Source: Chloroflexota bacterium | Lineage (GTDB): Bacteria; Chloroflexota; Anaerolineae; 4572-78; J111 | Direction of reading: 5' to 3' | NCBI GenBank assembly: GCA_016860845.1 | Contig: BOKF01000001.1 | Span: 124,001-188,000, forward strand | Length of the DNA stretch: 64,000 bases | Shown: one piece after another, positions 27,240 through 36,460 of the stretch | How positions within the stretch are numbered: the first letter of the stretch is position 1 | Layout: each line of letters opens with the position of its first letter | Notes under the pieces: model-generated | The model's database searches: none | What the model saw: only the letters and a program-made list of their open reading frames with translations | What the model was told of the DNA's origin: nothing | Program-made: the position numbers and the translations under genes

Positions 27240-28067
27240 ATGAAAATGACAACTTTAACCCCTGAAATGGAAGCCCTCAAGGCTAAACTCAAGGCGACCT
27301 GGATGGCCGGCGACTTTGGGCACATTGCCGAAACTTATGCCCCTGGCGCCGCCGAGTTTGTCAACCGCCTCAACCTGCGGTCCGGCGAGCGCGTTCTGGA
27401 CGTGGCTTGCGGCACCGGCAATCTGACCCTCCCGGCGGCTCGAAGCGGGGCCAGCGTCACCGGCCAGGACATTGCCCCCAATCTGCTGGAACAGGGTCGG
27501 GCCAGGGCCAACGCCGAGGGGTTGACCGTCCGCTTTGACGAGAATGACGCCGAGGCGTTGCCCTATGACGACGCGGCCTTTGATACCGTCATCACCATGT
27601 TTGGGGCGATGTTTACCCCCCGGCCCAACATAACAGCGGCGGAACTGGTTCGAACCTGCCGGCCCGGCGGGCGCATCGCCATGGCCAACTGGACACCGGG
27701 CGGTTTTATCGGCCAGATGTTCAAAATTGTGGGCAAATACGTCCCGCCGGCCCCCGGTATGCCCTCGCCGCTGCTGTGGGGCGACGAAGCCATCATAGCC
27801 GAGCGGTTCAACGGCAGCGTGACCGATCTCCAACTGACCCCGCGCTTGATCACCTTCACCTTCCCCTTTAGTGCGTCCGAGGTAGTGGAGGCTTTCCGCC
27901 GCTACTACGGCCCCACGGTCAAGGCATTCGGCGCTCTGGATGAAAAAGGCCAGGCCGCCTTGCGCCAGGAGTTGGAGCAGCACTGGACGGCCCATAACCA
28001 ATCCAAAAATGGGGTGACGCGGGTCGAGTCAGAGTACCTGGAGGTACTGGCCATCCGGGCCTCGTGA
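27240..28067 (+). CDS. class I SAM-dependent methyltransferase (UbiE-like)
   Basis: 275 residues. AAAGGAAC precedes ATG 27240; an upstream in-frame ATG at 27189 lacks a ribosome site. Motif I is RVLDVACGTGNLTLPAA, motif II SVTGQDIAPNLL, post-I NDAEALPYDDAAFDTVITMF, then RPGGRIAMANWTPGGFIGQM. The GHIAETYAPGAAEFV start resembles ubiquinone/menaquinone-type or small-molecule methyltransferases. Substrate unknown. Convergent with dnaK and separated from it by a hairpin. Confidence 0.88.
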   Translation: MKMTTLTPEMEALKAKLKATWMAGDFGHIAETYAPGAAEFVNRLNLRSGERVLDVACGTGNLTLPAARSGASVTGQDIAPNLLEQGRARANAEGLTVRFDENDAEALPYDDAAFDTVITMFGAMFTPRPNITAAELVRTCRPGGRIAMANWTPGGFIGQMFKIVGKYVPPAPGMPSPLLWGDEAIIAERFNGSVTDLQLTPRLITFTFPFSASEVVEAFRRYYGPTVKAFGALDEKGQAALRQELEQHWTAHNQSKNGVTRVESEYLEVLAIRAS

Positions 28068-28105
28068 TTTAAAACGATAGCAACATCACCCTGGAGGTAA
28101 AAAAT

Positions 28106-28132
28106 AAAAACGCCCCGAATTCGGGGCGTTTT
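28106..28132. terminator. bidirectional intrinsic terminator
   Basis: AAAAACGCCCCGAATTCGGGGCGTTTT is a perfect palindrome with an A-run on one side and a T-run on the other, placed between the convergent methyltransferase and dnaK stops. Confidence 0.9.
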
Positions 28133-28146
28133 AGATTCAAATTGAT

Positions 28147-30045
28147 TTACGCTTCGGTAAATTCGCCTTCGACGACGTTCTCGTCAGTGGTCTTGCCGGA
28201 GCCGTTGCTGCCCTGACCGTTGCTGTAGCCGGTCTGCGGCTGCTCCTGGTAGGCCGCCTGGCCGAGCTTCATCATCGCCTGCTGCAGCGCTTCGCTGGTG
28301 CTGACGATGCGAGCCTTGTCGTCGCCCTCCAGGGCCTTCTTCACGTCGGCAATCTTGCTTTCGACCTCAGCCTTCGCGGCGGCGTCGGCCTTGTCACCCA
28401 GCTCGCGCAGCGACTTCTCCGCCTGGTAGACCAGGTTATCGGCCAGGTTGCGGGCCTCGATCATCGCCTTGCGCTCGCGGTCGGCATCGGCGTTCTTCTC
28501 GGCTTCCTGGACCATCCGGTCAATGTCGCCCTTGTTCAGGTTGGTGCTGGCGGTAATGGTGATCTTCTGCTCCTTGCCGGTTGCCTTGTCCCTGGCGCTC
28601 ACATTCAGAATGCCGTTGGCGTCAATATCAAAGGTAACTTCAATCTGCGGCAGGCCGCGCGGCGCGGGCGGGATACCTTCCAGCCGGAAGCGGCCCAGGG
28701 TCATGTTGTCGCCAGCCATCGGCCGCTCACCTTGCAGGATGTGGATGTCCACGGCGGTCTGGTTGTCGTCGGCGGTGCTGAAGATTTCGCTCTTCTTGGT
28801 CGGGATGGTCGTGTTGCGTTCGATCAGGCGGGTCATCACCCCACCCAGGGTTTCGACACCCAGGCTCAGCGGGGTCACATCCAGCAGCAGCACGTCTTTC
28901 ACGTCGCCGGCCAGGACACCCCCTTGAATGGCCGCGCCAACGGCCACCACTTCGTCCGGGTTGACCCCCTTGTGCGGCTCTTTGCCGCCGGTCAACTTCT
29001 TGACCAGCTCGTAGACCATCGGCATGCGGGTCGAACCGCCTACCAGCACGACTTCGTCAATCTTGCTGGCGGAGAGACCGGCATCCTTGAGGGCCTGGTC
29101 AAAGGGACCTTTGACCCGGTTCAATAGATCGTCGGTAATCTGCTCAAATTTGCTGCGGGTCAGCTTTAGTTGCAGGTGCTTTGGCCCGCTGGCATCGGCG
29201 GTGACAAAGGGCAGATTAATTTCCGTCTCCATTACAGACGAGAGTTCAATCTTGGCCTTTTCCGCCGCTTCTTTCAAGCGTTGGAGCGCCTGCTTGTCCT
29301 TGCTCAGGTCAATGCCTTGCTCTTTCTTGAACTCGGCCACCATCCAATCTACCACCCGCTGATCCCAGTCGTCGCCGCCCAGGTGGGTGTCGCCGTTGGT
29401 CGCTTTAACTTCGATGACGCCATCGCCGACTTCCAGCACGCTCACGTCGAAGGTCCCACCACCCAAGTCAAAGACAAGGATGGTTTCGTTGTTCTTCTTG
29501 TCCAGGCCGTAAGCCAGGGCGGCCGCCGTCGGCTCGTTGATAATGCGGCGCACGTTGAGGCCGGCGATCTTACCGGCGTCCTTGGTCGCCTGGCGCTGGC
29601 TGTCGTTGAAGTAGGCCGGCACGGTGATCACGGCTTCGGTGACCGGCTCGCCCAGGTAAGCTTCAGCATCGGTCTTGAGCTTCTGCAAAACCATCGCCGA
29701 AATTTCCTGCGGGGTGTAAGATTTATTCATCACCGGGATGCGCACACGAGCGTCGCCGCTGGGGCCTTTCTCGACGTGGTAAGAGAGCATCTTGCGCTCA
29801 ATCTCGGTATCTTCGTAGTTGCGGCCAATCAAGCGCTTAATAGAGTAGATGGTATTGTCGGAGTTGGTGACTGCCTGGCGCTTGGCCGTTTGCCCCACCA
29901 GCCGCTCCTGGTTCTTGTTAAAGGCCACCACACTGGGAGTCGTCCGGCCCCCTTCGGCGTTGGCAATCACCACCGGATCGCCGCCTTCCATCACCGCGAC
30001 CACGCTGTTGGTTGTACCCAAGTCAATTCCTATAATCTTAGCCAT
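28147..30045 (-). CDS. dnaK: molecular chaperone DnaK (Hsp70)
   Basis: 632 residues, full length. The N-terminal ATPase has the Hsp70 signatures [36 protein letters not shown] and [20 protein letters not shown]. The substrate-binding domain includes [20 protein letters not shown]. The C-terminal lid ends in a Gly/Gln-rich stretch and [11 protein letters not shown] (an EEVD-like acidic tail). It binds unfolded segments in the cytoplasm in an ATP cycle with DnaJ and GrpE, neither of which is adjacent. TAGGAGG precedes the ATG. I saw no CIRCE inverted repeat upstream, so HrcA control is not supported by sequence. Confidence 0.98.
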   Translation of the reverse strand: MAKIIGIDLGTTNSVVAVMEGGDPVVIANAEGGRTTPSVVAFNKNQERLVGQTAKRQAVTNSDNTIYSIKRLIGRNYEDTEIERKMLSYHVEKGPSGDARVRIPVMNKSYTPQEISAMVLQKLKTDAEAYLGEPVTEAVITVPAYFNDSQRQATKDAGKIAGLNVRRIINEPTAAALAYGLDKKNNETILVFDLGGGTFDVSVLEVGDGVIEVKATNGDTHLGGDDWDQRVVDWMVAEFKKEQGIDLSKDKQALQRLKEAAEKAKIELSSVMETEINLPFVTADASGPKHLQLKLTRSKFEQITDDLLNRVKGPFDQALKDAGLSASKIDEVVLVGGSTRMPMVYELVKKLTGGKEPHKGVNPDEVVAVGAAIQGGVLAGDVKDVLLLDVTPLSLGVETLGGVMTRLIERNTTIPTKKSEIFSTADDNQTAVDIHILQGERPMAGDNMTLGRFRLEGIPPAPRGLPQIEVTFDIDANGILNVSARDKATGKEQKITITASTNLNKGDIDRMVQEAEKNADADRERKAMIEARNLADNLVYQAEKSLRELGDKADAAAKAEVESKIADVKKALEGDDKARIVSTSEALQQAMMKLGQAAYQEQPQTGYSNGQGSNGSGKTTDENVVEGEFTEA

Positions 30046-30088
30046 AGTAATCTATCCTCCTAAAAATGAATAAGTGCCTATGTTTAAT

Positions 30089-30123
30089 CTGGTTCCCAAA
30101 TTGACGCGAAGCGTGGGAACCAG
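30089..30123. repeat. palindrome CTGGTTCCCA
   Basis: CTGGTTCCCA pairs with TGGGAACCAG around AATTGACGCGAAGCG, in the leader region of dnaK. A 10-bp perfect stem. Confidence 0.6.
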
Positions 30124-30220
30124 GCTGAGCACATTTTATTCCGAATTTTGTCATTGCGACCATCATACCCAATAATTGTTAGAATTTTACTAGATTCATG
30201 ATAGAATGATATTAGAAGAA

Positions 30221-30284
30221 ACCGCCGACTGTGCCCCCCTCCCCCTCTTAGGGGGAGGGTTGGGGTGGGGGTGCGGTCGGCGGT
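30221..30284. repeat. long GC-rich palindrome before the PfpI gene
   Basis: ACCGCCGAC at the left pairs with GTCGGCGGT at the right, with an inner CCCTCCCCCTC/GGGGGAGGG stem. It lies between the divergent dnaK and PfpI genes, ending 25 bases before the PfpI start; it could also act on the PfpI leader. Confidence 0.6.
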
Positions 30285-30309
30285 CACACTAATGAAGGAG
30301 AAATATTGT

Positions 30310-30834
30310 ATGAGACTCAAAGGTAAACGAATTGCTTTTTTCCTCGAAGAAGGCTTTGAGGATTTGGAGTTCTGGGTCACGGTCATGCGGCTGCGCGAGG
30401 AAGGCGCAGTGGTGACTATTGTCGGCACCAAGGCCGACAAAACGGTGCATGGCAAGAATGCCCTGGCCGCCACCAGCGACGTCGCCGCCGAGACGGTCAG
30501 CGCCAATGATTTTGATGCTGTCGTGGTTCCCGGCGGCTGGGCCCCCGACAAGCTGCGCCGCTACCCGGCGGTGACCGGCCTGGTCCGCCAGGCTTACGAA
30601 CAAGGGAAGATTGTCGGCCTGATTTGCCACGCCGGGCTGGTCGGCATTTCCGCCGGCATTGTCAAGGGGCATCGCGCCACCGGCAGCCTGGGCATCAAGG
30701 ATGACCTAGTCAACGCCGGGGCCACCTGGGTAGACGAGCCGGCCTTCCGCGATGGCAACATCGTCTGGGGACGAGTGGTAGACGATATTCCGGCCTTTTG
30801 TCGGGAGTTGGTCAAGGCAATTGCGGGGGATTGA
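30310..30834 (+). CDS. DJ-1/PfpI family protein
   Basis: 174 residues. AAGGAG lies 10 bases before the ATG. Class I glutamine-amidotransferase-like fold: the N-terminal GKRIAFFLEEGFEDLE includes the conserved Glu, VVVPGGWAPD is the mid loop, and the nucleophile-elbow Cys106 is followed by His107 in GLICHAG, the PfpI/YhbO pattern. Members act as intracellular peptidases, deglycases or glyoxalases; which applies is undecidable here. Divergent from dnaK, which would fit a protein-damage role, but that is only context. Confidence 0.9.
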   Translation: MRLKGKRIAFFLEEGFEDLEFWVTVMRLREEGAVVTIVGTKADKTVHGKNALAATSDVAAETVSANDFDAVVVPGGWAPDKLRRYPAVTGLVRQAYEQGKIVGLICHAGLVGISAGIVKGHRATGSLGIKDDLVNAGATWVDEPAFRDGNIVWGRVVDDIPAFCRELVKAIAGD

Positions 30835-30840
30835 GAAGAA

Positions 30841-30909
30841 ATGGAAGAATGGAGGGTTGGAAGGGTGGAAGGTTGGTTAATGTCCAGTCTTCCATCCTTC
30901 CATCCTCCC
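30841..30909. repeat. palindromic TGGAAGAATGG-type repeat
   Basis: Left arm GGAAGAATGGAGGGTTGGAA, right arm CCAGTCTTCCATCCTTCC and CATCCTCCC. A related element is at 62011-62069. It ends where the stop codon of the next minus-strand gene begins. Confidence 0.6.
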
Positions 30910-31425
30910 TTATTTTCTGTATCGCTCCATCAACAACCCAAACTGCTCCTGCGCTACTGCTGATTGAGCGTAAATCCGCCAAAAGACATGCCCGGCGGCG
31001 TTGGCAAAATTGAGCGAGGCGGTTTGACCGTCGCGTTTGTGGTTGGCCTTGACTAATAACAGAATGCGCCGGGTGGCGGCAATGCGGATATGCAGATTGT
31101 AGGCCGGGTCAATAGAATTCAGCCAATCGCTGGTGCGATAGAGCGTTTCAGCCGGAAACTTTAGTTCGCACACGGCATCGCGGTTGCGAACGAGGGACAT
31201 AACCTCACCCCAACCGCGCAGGTTTTCAAGCACCATATCCAAATCAGCCAGAGGGATTTCGACGGCCTGATCGGACATGGCGATCATAATCTCCACCTCC
31301 GGCGCGGCAATTTTGGCCTGCAAGTCCATCGCCGAGAGGCGGGGGTTTTGCCGGATAACCACTTTTAAATCGTTCAAGTCAAGTTCCTCATTATTTGATG
31401 GTTTTACTGCTTCTCTTCTAGCCAC
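30910..31425 (-). CDS. HutX/ChuX-like heme carrier family protein
   Basis: 171 residues. The pattern fits the HutX/ChuX heme-iron family: an N-terminal helical part (LDLNDLKVVIRQNPRLSAMD), LENLRGWGEVMSLVRNRDAV (compare the family's WGxVTTIV segment), a central LHIRIAATRRILLLVK strand pair, then ASLNFANAAGHVFWRIYA matching the family's QFFNxxGxAMFKIY-like motif. HutX-type proteins bind or hand over heme in the cytoplasm, but no heme transporter is nearby and no axial residue can be named with certainty. Its start overlaps the end of the M28 peptidase gene by 22 bases, implying coupled expression. Confidence 0.5.
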   Translation of the reverse strand: MARREAVKPSNNEELDLNDLKVVIRQNPRLSAMDLQAKIAAPEVEIMIAMSDQAVEIPLADLDMVLENLRGWGEVMSLVRNRDAVCELKFPAETLYRTSDWLNSIDPAYNLHIRIAATRRILLLVKANHKRDGQTASLNFANAAGHVFWRIYAQSAVAQEQFGLLMERYRK

Positions 31426-32546
31426 ACTTCCAGCGTCCGCCCGACCCGCTCCAGGCTTTCGGGGGCAACCTTATCGGCGGTATCGGCGGTGGTGTGATGG
31501 TAAGGAAAATCAAAGTCAATAATATCTATGGCCGGGATGCCGCGCTCTAAAAAGGGGACGTGATCGTCAATCATGGTAAACTTGGTTTGGGGAATGAAGT
31601 GGGCTTGATAGCCTAATCCGGCGGCGATAGCCCAAATTTCTTGGCGGAGAAGTTCGTTGGAATTCCCTTCAAAAAAGATATTCTGGTCGGCGTCGCCAAC
31701 CATATCAACTAAGACCATACTCTGGGGGGTGATGGTCAAGTTCCCGGCCATATGCCGCGCGCCCACCGAATAAGGCCAGCCATCCAGATTTCCCCGATCC
31801 TCCGCATCGAAAAAAGTCAGCCAAATTTCGTTCTGCAATCTGTCGGCTTCCAGCACGCGAGCCAGTTCCAGCAGTACGGCCACGCCGCTGGCCCCGTCGT
31901 TGGCTCCTTCAATCCATTCGCTGCGTTTGGCCGGGTCGGGGTCTTTGTCGGCGGCGGGACGGGTATCGTAATGCGCGCCCAGGATAATAATTGGCCCGCT
32001 GCCCCTTCTACCGACTATGTTGCGGCCTTTGACCCCTTTAAAGAGGAACTCCTGGGTCTCGACGGCCCAGCCCTGCTGCTCCAAGGCGGTGATGATGTAA
32101 TCGCCGGCAGCCCAGCCGGCCTCGCTGCCGGTGGGGCGGGGACCGAGAGCTGTCTGCCCCAGGACGTACTGGTAGGCAGTATCGCCGTCAAAGATTAAGG
32201 CTGAGTCTGAGGCTAAGGCGGAGGTTGCTGCCACTGTAGGAACTAAAGTTGGCTCAGAGGCAGCGGGGATGGGTAGAGGCAAGGTGGTTATCGGCGTGGG
32301 GAGAGGAGAGATTGCGGCTGGCGTCGGTGGGGGAGAATCGAGAGACATCGCAATCGCAGGCATGGGTGTCTGGGTAGGCGTCGGCACAGCCGCTTGGGTC
32401 GGAACGGGGGTCGCAGGGATAGCGGCGGCTGAATACTCAGGGCGCGAGGTCAAGAAAACGATAATGCCGGCGCTGAGCAGAGCCACGCCGGCCAAAATTA
32501 TAACGGGAGGGAGCCACTCAGGGAGACGATTAAAATTAGTCCCCAT
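31404..32546 (-). CDS. M28 family peptidase, membrane-anchored (glutaminyl-cyclase-like)
   Basis: 380 residues. One N-terminal membrane helix (PPVIILAGVALLSAGIIVFL), a Pro/Thr-rich linker to ~115, then a zinc-hydrolase domain facing outside. Metal and catalytic motifs: GAHYDTRP (~190), EGANDGASG (~213), FFDAEDRGNLDG (~247), LVDMVGD (~280) and FPYHHTTADT (~350). M28 enzymes are aminopeptidases; the DAEDRG context is shared with the glutaminyl-cyclase branch, so peptide N-terminal cyclisation is an alternative. The gene lies directly after the RicT-like gene (overlap of 11 bases) and overlaps the HutX-like gene. Confidence 0.85.
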   Translation of the reverse strand: MGTNFNRLPEWLPPVIILAGVALLSAGIIVFLTSRPEYSAAAIPATPVPTQAAVPTPTQTPMPAIAMSLDSPPPTPAAISPLPTPITTLPLPIPAASEPTLVPTVAATSALASDSALIFDGDTAYQYVLGQTALGPRPTGSEAGWAAGDYIITALEQQGWAVETQEFLFKGVKGRNIVGRRGSGPIIILGAHYDTRPAADKDPDPAKRSEWIEGANDGASGVAVLLELARVLEADRLQNEIWLTFFDAEDRGNLDGWPYSVGARHMAGNLTITPQSMVLVDMVGDADQNIFFEGNSNELLRQEIWAIAAGLGYQAHFIPQTKFTMIDDHVPFLERGIPAIDIIDFDFPYHHTTADTADKVAPESLERVGRTLEVWLEEKQ

Positions 32547-33420
32547 TCTCTTCTTCTTTGGGTTTGTTGGCCGGCTGGTCGTTGTCTTGTTTCTCTTTAG
32601 CTCTGGCGTCGCCCTGAAGCACCTGGATTTCAGCCGCGCTGACTTCCACGTAGGTGTCGCTGCCTTCCATTTCCAGGATACAAGCTTCTTTGATGATATT
32701 CAGCCCGCGCACCGTCGCCGCCGCGCCCTGGGCGGTTTTGACCTGGCTGCCAACTCTGGGCAGCTCTTTTTTCATTTCGGCATACATCTCATCTTCATAA
32801 GCCAGGCAGCACAACAAGCGCCCGCACAATCCCGATATTTCTGCCGGGGCCAGGGGCAGGCCCTGGAGCTTGGCCATCCGAATGGAAACCGGGTGAAAGT
32901 CGGTCAACCAGCTTGAGCAGCACAGCCGGCGGCCACAGCGGCCATACCCGTCCAAAATCTTGGTTTCATCCCGCGCACCAACCTGTTTCATCTCGATCCG
33001 TGTCCGCAGGGAACGGGCCAACTCTTTGACCAGGTCTCTAAAATCCACGCGCTGTTCTGAGACAAACGAAAACAGCAGCCGTGATCCATCAAAACTGTAC
33101 TCAGCCTGCAGTACTTTGATCGGTATCTGCATGGCGCTGACCAGTTCCTCACATTTTTCCAGGGCCACCGGCTCCTGGGCCTTGAAATGTTCGGCCTGCA
33201 GCAAATCTACCGGCGTGGCCGGGCGCATCACCCGCTTGAGCTTACTTTTGATTTCGCTCTTGGATACTTCACGGGTCGCCATGGCCACTGTCCCCAATTC
33301 GATGCCGCGCGAGGTTTCGACAATCACCCGATCCTCAAGTTTGAAATACTCAAAAGGCAGCGGGTCAAAATAATATATTTTCGTTACCGGCTTAAATCTA
33401 ACACCAACAACAAGGGGCAT
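32536..33420 (-). CDS. ricT: PSP1 domain protein, RicT/YaaT-like
   Basis: 294 residues. GAGGTTAAG precedes ATG 33420. The PSP1 core includes GVRFKPVTKIYYFDP at the N-terminus, AEYSFDGSRLLFSFVSEQRV, and the conserved cysteine motifs RCGRRLCCSSWL and GLCGRLLCCLAYE. In Bacillus, RicT works with RicA and RicF as an iron-sulfur complex that affects RNA processing and cell-fate phosphorelays. The Lys/Glu/Asp-rich tail is probably disordered. The gene directly follows holB, reproducing the holB-yaaT neighbourhood of Firmicutes, which supports the assignment. Confidence 0.88.
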   Translation of the reverse strand: MPLVVGVRFKPVTKIYYFDPLPFEYFKLEDRVIVETSRGIELGTVAMATREVSKSEIKSKLKRVMRPATPVDLLQAEHFKAQEPVALEKCEELVSAMQIPIKVLQAEYSFDGSRLLFSFVSEQRVDFRDLVKELARSLRTRIEMKQVGARDETKILDGYGRCGRRLCCSSWLTDFHPVSIRMAKLQGLPLAPAEISGLCGRLLCCLAYEDEMYAEMKKELPRVGSQVKTAQGAAATVRGLNIIKEACILEMEGSDTYVEVSAAEIQVLQGDARAKEKQDNDQPANKPKEEENGD

Positions 33421-33443
33421 CTTAACCTCTATCGTAAAAGTCA

Positions 33444-33524
33444 AGGTAACAGGGTCGCAGGGTCGCAAGATAGCAGATAGCATTATTGCTACTCTGCGAC
33501 TTGCTACTTTGCTACTCTGTCACC
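33444..33524. repeat. palindromic repeat covering the holB 3' end
   Basis: GGTAACAGGGTCGCAGGGTC and AAGATAGCAGATAGCA on the left pair imperfectly with TGCTACTCTGCGACTTGCTA and CTACTCTGTCACC on the right. The right end includes the holB stop codon (33520-33522), so the element contributes to the gene's 3' end. Confidence 0.6.
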
Positions 33525-34512
33525 TGCTACTCGGTAATTTTAATAACAACACTTCCAAATTAAGCCTGGGATTGACATTCCGTTCCAGGTTGATCAATGC
33601 CGTCCGCAGGCAAGCGACCATTTCGCTGGCCTGGGTCAAGCTGCTGCGGCGAGCCAGAGTTTGCAGCCGATCTCGCCAATCCAGATTCATAATTTTAGTC
33701 TGGGCTGCGTCACTTTGCAACAAGAGCAGGTCGCGCCAGATGGTCAGCCAGAGAGTCAGCGCTTCCCGGAGCATCGCCCCGTCACGGCTAAGCTGCTGGG
33801 CGTAGGCCAGCCGCTCGGCGCGACCCATCCCCAATAATTCGACCAGTTCCTGCAAATAACGCTCGCGCCGGACCAGGAGTTCTTGATCGGTTAGAGCTTT
33901 GACCGCCCAGCCCAGGCGGCCGGCCGCCAGTTGAGCCAGCAGCTCGGCCTGCTCCGGTGTGGCCTGCCAATAATCTTGCAATGCCTTAGCGACCGTTGGG
34001 GTGGACAGAGGCCGCAGGGCCAGCATCTGGCAGCGCGAAACGATGGTCGGCAGCAGCGCGCCGGGGTCGGTCGCAGTCAGCGCCAGCACAACCTGGGAAG
34101 CCGGCTCTTCCAGGGTTTTGAGCAGGGCATTGGCCGCGTTCTGGGTGGCCCGTTCAAAATTGCACAGCACCACCACCCGGTACTGGCCCTCATTGGGCGA
34201 AAGAGACAGCTCCCGCTGCAAATTGCGGATGTTGTCAATTTTAAGGGCCTGGTCCTCGCTGTCGAGGATGCGCACGTCGGGGTGATTGCCGCTGATAATC
34301 TTGCGGCACGAGGCGCACTGGCCGCACGGTTGGGGTGTCCCCTGGCAGTTGAGACGCTGGGCCAAAAATCGAGCGACGGTGCTTTTGCCCACATGGGGCG
34401 GGCCGGTAAGCAGCAGCGCCTGGGGAATGCGTCCGGCGGCGTGCTGCCGGTCTAATAAATCCAGCGCCCACTCGTGGCCGATCACCTGAACTTTAAAGGA
34501 GGGAGTATTCAT
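33520..34512 (-). CDS. holB: DNA polymerase III subunit delta'
   Basis: 330 residues. Clamp-loader AAA+ fold: GHEWALDLLDRQ start, P-loop LLTGPPHVGKST, a zinc module with cysteines in CQGTPQPCGQCASCRK, the acidic ILDSEDQALK segment, and the LLKTLEEPASQVVLALTAT plus PTIVSRC (SRC motif) region. Together with delta and tau/gamma it loads the sliding clamp on primed DNA. The start follows no strong ribosome site but is the natural N-terminus. Paired with the RicT-like gene downstream. Confidence 0.93.
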   Translation of the reverse strand: MNTPSFKVQVIGHEWALDLLDRQHAAGRIPQALLLTGPPHVGKSTVARFLAQRLNCQGTPQPCGQCASCRKIISGNHPDVRILDSEDQALKIDNIRNLQRELSLSPNEGQYRVVVLCNFERATQNAANALLKTLEEPASQVVLALTATDPGALLPTIVSRCQMLALRPLSTPTVAKALQDYWQATPEQAELLAQLAAGRLGWAVKALTDQELLVRRERYLQELVELLGMGRAERLAYAQQLSRDGAMLREALTLWLTIWRDLLLLQSDAAQTKIMNLDWRDRLQTLARRSSLTQASEMVACLRTALINLERNVNPRLNLEVLLLKLPSSR

Positions 34513-34525
34513 AGGGCGTCAACCG

Positions 34526-36220
34526 TCAAGCTTCGCGGGGCAGGTTTATGGTAAAGGTTGTGCCCTGACCCAACTCGCTCTCCACCTCGATTTTGCCTTT
34601 GTGTCGCCCGATAATGGCATAGGTAATGGAAAGATCGAGGCCGTAAGCATGCTCGTTGGTTTCATAAAAGGGATCAAAGATGTGGCGCATATCTCCGGGC
34701 GAGATACCCTGGCCGGTGTCGCTGACAATAAGCTGGACTTCGGAACCGACCGTCCGGCTGATGACCCGCAGAGCGCCGCCCTGCGGCATGCCCTGGTAAG
34801 CGTTGCGAATTAAATAAAAAATGGCCTGCTCCATTTGCTGCGGGTCAACGATGACATGAGGCAGGTGGGGATCAAAGCCGCGCACGAATTTGACCTTCTG
34901 ATTAACCTCATTTTCCTGGCTGTACCTCAACCAGGCCTGTTCAATCACGTTGTTGAGGTTAATTGGCTGGGGTTTGTAATTGCGCTGGCCCGAAAAATCG
35001 AGCAGACTTTGGATAATCTCCTGACAGCGCAAAGCCTCTTGCTCCAGGGTTGAGACAAGTCGAAGCTGCTCCGCCTCGCTCAATTCATGGTTGTTGAACT
35101 CCGGCAAATGTTGGAGGATCGTATTGATCGGGGTATTGATTTCTCTGGCCACGCCGGCCGCCATATAGCCCAGCGCAGCCGCTTTCTCCGCGATGAGCAG
35201 TTGTTGGTTAGCCTGTTGGAGCTGCGAGGTGCGCACCTTAACCGTCTTTTCCAGCTCACGGCTCGACTGCTCGGCCTGGTTAGCGTTGGAAGCCAGGCGG
35301 GCATAGAGGCGAGCATTTTCAATGGCAATGCTGGCATAATCCGCCATAGCCGCCAGCAAATTGAGGTGGCGCTCGCTAAACGCCTGAACTTTACTCTTGT
35401 TGTTGACCGCCAGCACCCCAATCACCCGGTCGGTGACTTTGAGGGGCACATTCAGCAGAGACTTGACAAAATAGCCGGTGGTGACTTTGAAAGAGTCATC
35501 CTGGTTCATCCCGCCGATCATGACCGGCCGGCCGGTGCGCACAACCTGGCCCGCGATGCTGTCCTGGATTTTCAAGCGCGAGGTTTTGGCGTTTTTCTCG
35601 CCCATGCCCCGGGCCGCCCGCAAATACATTTCCCCGGATGACTCGTCCACCAGCATAATTGAGCCTTCTTCGGCCCCGGTCAAATAGACGGCGGCTTCGA
35701 CAATCCGGTTGAGAATTTGCTCCAGGTTTTGCAGCGAGGTCACCGAGCGGCCAATCCCGTACAAAAAGCGCAGTTCCTGCACCCGGTTTTCAAGCTGCTG
35801 GTTGACCTTGAACACGGCTTGGGTCAGATGGTCGCGCTCCCGCCGCAGCCGCGACTCATTCAAGGCGCGGTCAATCGCCCCCAGCATTTCGTCAATGGCA
35901 AACGGCTTGATAATATAATCCCGCGCACCCAGCCGGAAGGCCCGCACCGCCGTACCCTCCGACCCGTGAAAGGTCATCAGGATAGCCGGGGTGTCCAACC
36001 CTTTTTCACGCAAACTTTCCAGCAGTTCCAGGCCGCCCATGCGCGGCATCACCAGGTCAGAAATGATCAGGTCAACTTTTTGGGTCAGGGTAATCTCCAG
36101 CGCATCTACCCCGTTGCGGGCTTCGAGCATGTGATAGCCGTTTGGTTCCAGCACGTATTCACGCAAAAATTTCAGGCTATCTTCGCGGTCGTCAACCGCC
36201 AAAACCGTTTCACCAGCCAC
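34526..36220 (-). CDS. response regulator-GAF-degenerate histidine kinase
   Basis: 564 residues. GTG start at 36220 behind GAGGAG (an upstream in-frame ATG at 36334 lacks one). REC domain ~5-125 with acidic pocket D10/D11, phospho-acceptor D55 (IISDLVMP) and K105. GAF domain ~170-310 (YGIGRSVTSLQNLEQILNRI). Coiled linker, then a HisKA-like segment in which the acceptor position reads AGVAREINTP (Arg359 instead of His). The ATPase domain keeps the N-box Asn (LIRNAYQGM) and DTGQGI, but the G2 box is HAYGLDLS instead of GxGLGL. Autophosphorylation is therefore doubtful; the module may sense or dimerise. The gene ends 14 bases before holB. Confidence 0.85.
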   Translation of the reverse strand: MAGETVLAVDDREDSLKFLREYVLEPNGYHMLEARNGVDALEITLTQKVDLIISDLVMPRMGGLELLESLREKGLDTPAILMTFHGSEGTAVRAFRLGARDYIIKPFAIDEMLGAIDRALNESRLRRERDHLTQAVFKVNQQLENRVQELRFLYGIGRSVTSLQNLEQILNRIVEAAVYLTGAEEGSIMLVDESSGEMYLRAARGMGEKNAKTSRLKIQDSIAGQVVRTGRPVMIGGMNQDDSFKVTTGYFVKSLLNVPLKVTDRVIGVLAVNNKSKVQAFSERHLNLLAAMADYASIAIENARLYARLASNANQAEQSSRELEKTVKVRTSQLQQANQQLLIAEKAAALGYMAAGVAREINTPINTILQHLPEFNNHELSEAEQLRLVSTLEQEALRCQEIIQSLLDFSGQRNYKPQPINLNNVIEQAWLRYSQENEVNQKVKFVRGFDPHLPHVIVDPQQMEQAIFYLIRNAYQGMPQGGALRVISRTVGSEVQLIVSDTGQGISPGDMRHIFDPFYETNEHAYGLDLSITYAIIGRHKGKIEVESELGQGTTFTINLPREA

Positions 36221-36460
36221 ACCCTTGCTCCTCAGAAAACAGTAGACAGTAGACAGCAGACGGTAGACAGGGATCATGCATCCTGCGACCCTTTGAGCTG
36301 AACCCGAACCAACGAAGTGGCCCGTAGAAGCCAAGGCCCTCGTGGACGGATAGAATGAAGCCTCTTGCTACCTTGCTACCTTATCATAGAGGCAGAATGA
36401 GTTTTTGTAAAGTGGAAACCAGTCCATGAACGTAACTACTCAGCCTCCGGTGACCGCCTC

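Noticed and set aside
29170..30063. Open frame of ~297 codons antisense to dnaK
   Set aside because: Common artefact opposite dnaK codon bias; dnaK is complete and conserved, and the antisense product has no recognisable fold.
30046..30309. CIRCE element controlling dnaK
   Set aside because: The palindromes here (CTGGTTCCCA and ACCGCCGAC types) do not match TTAGCACTC-N9-GAGTGCTAA.
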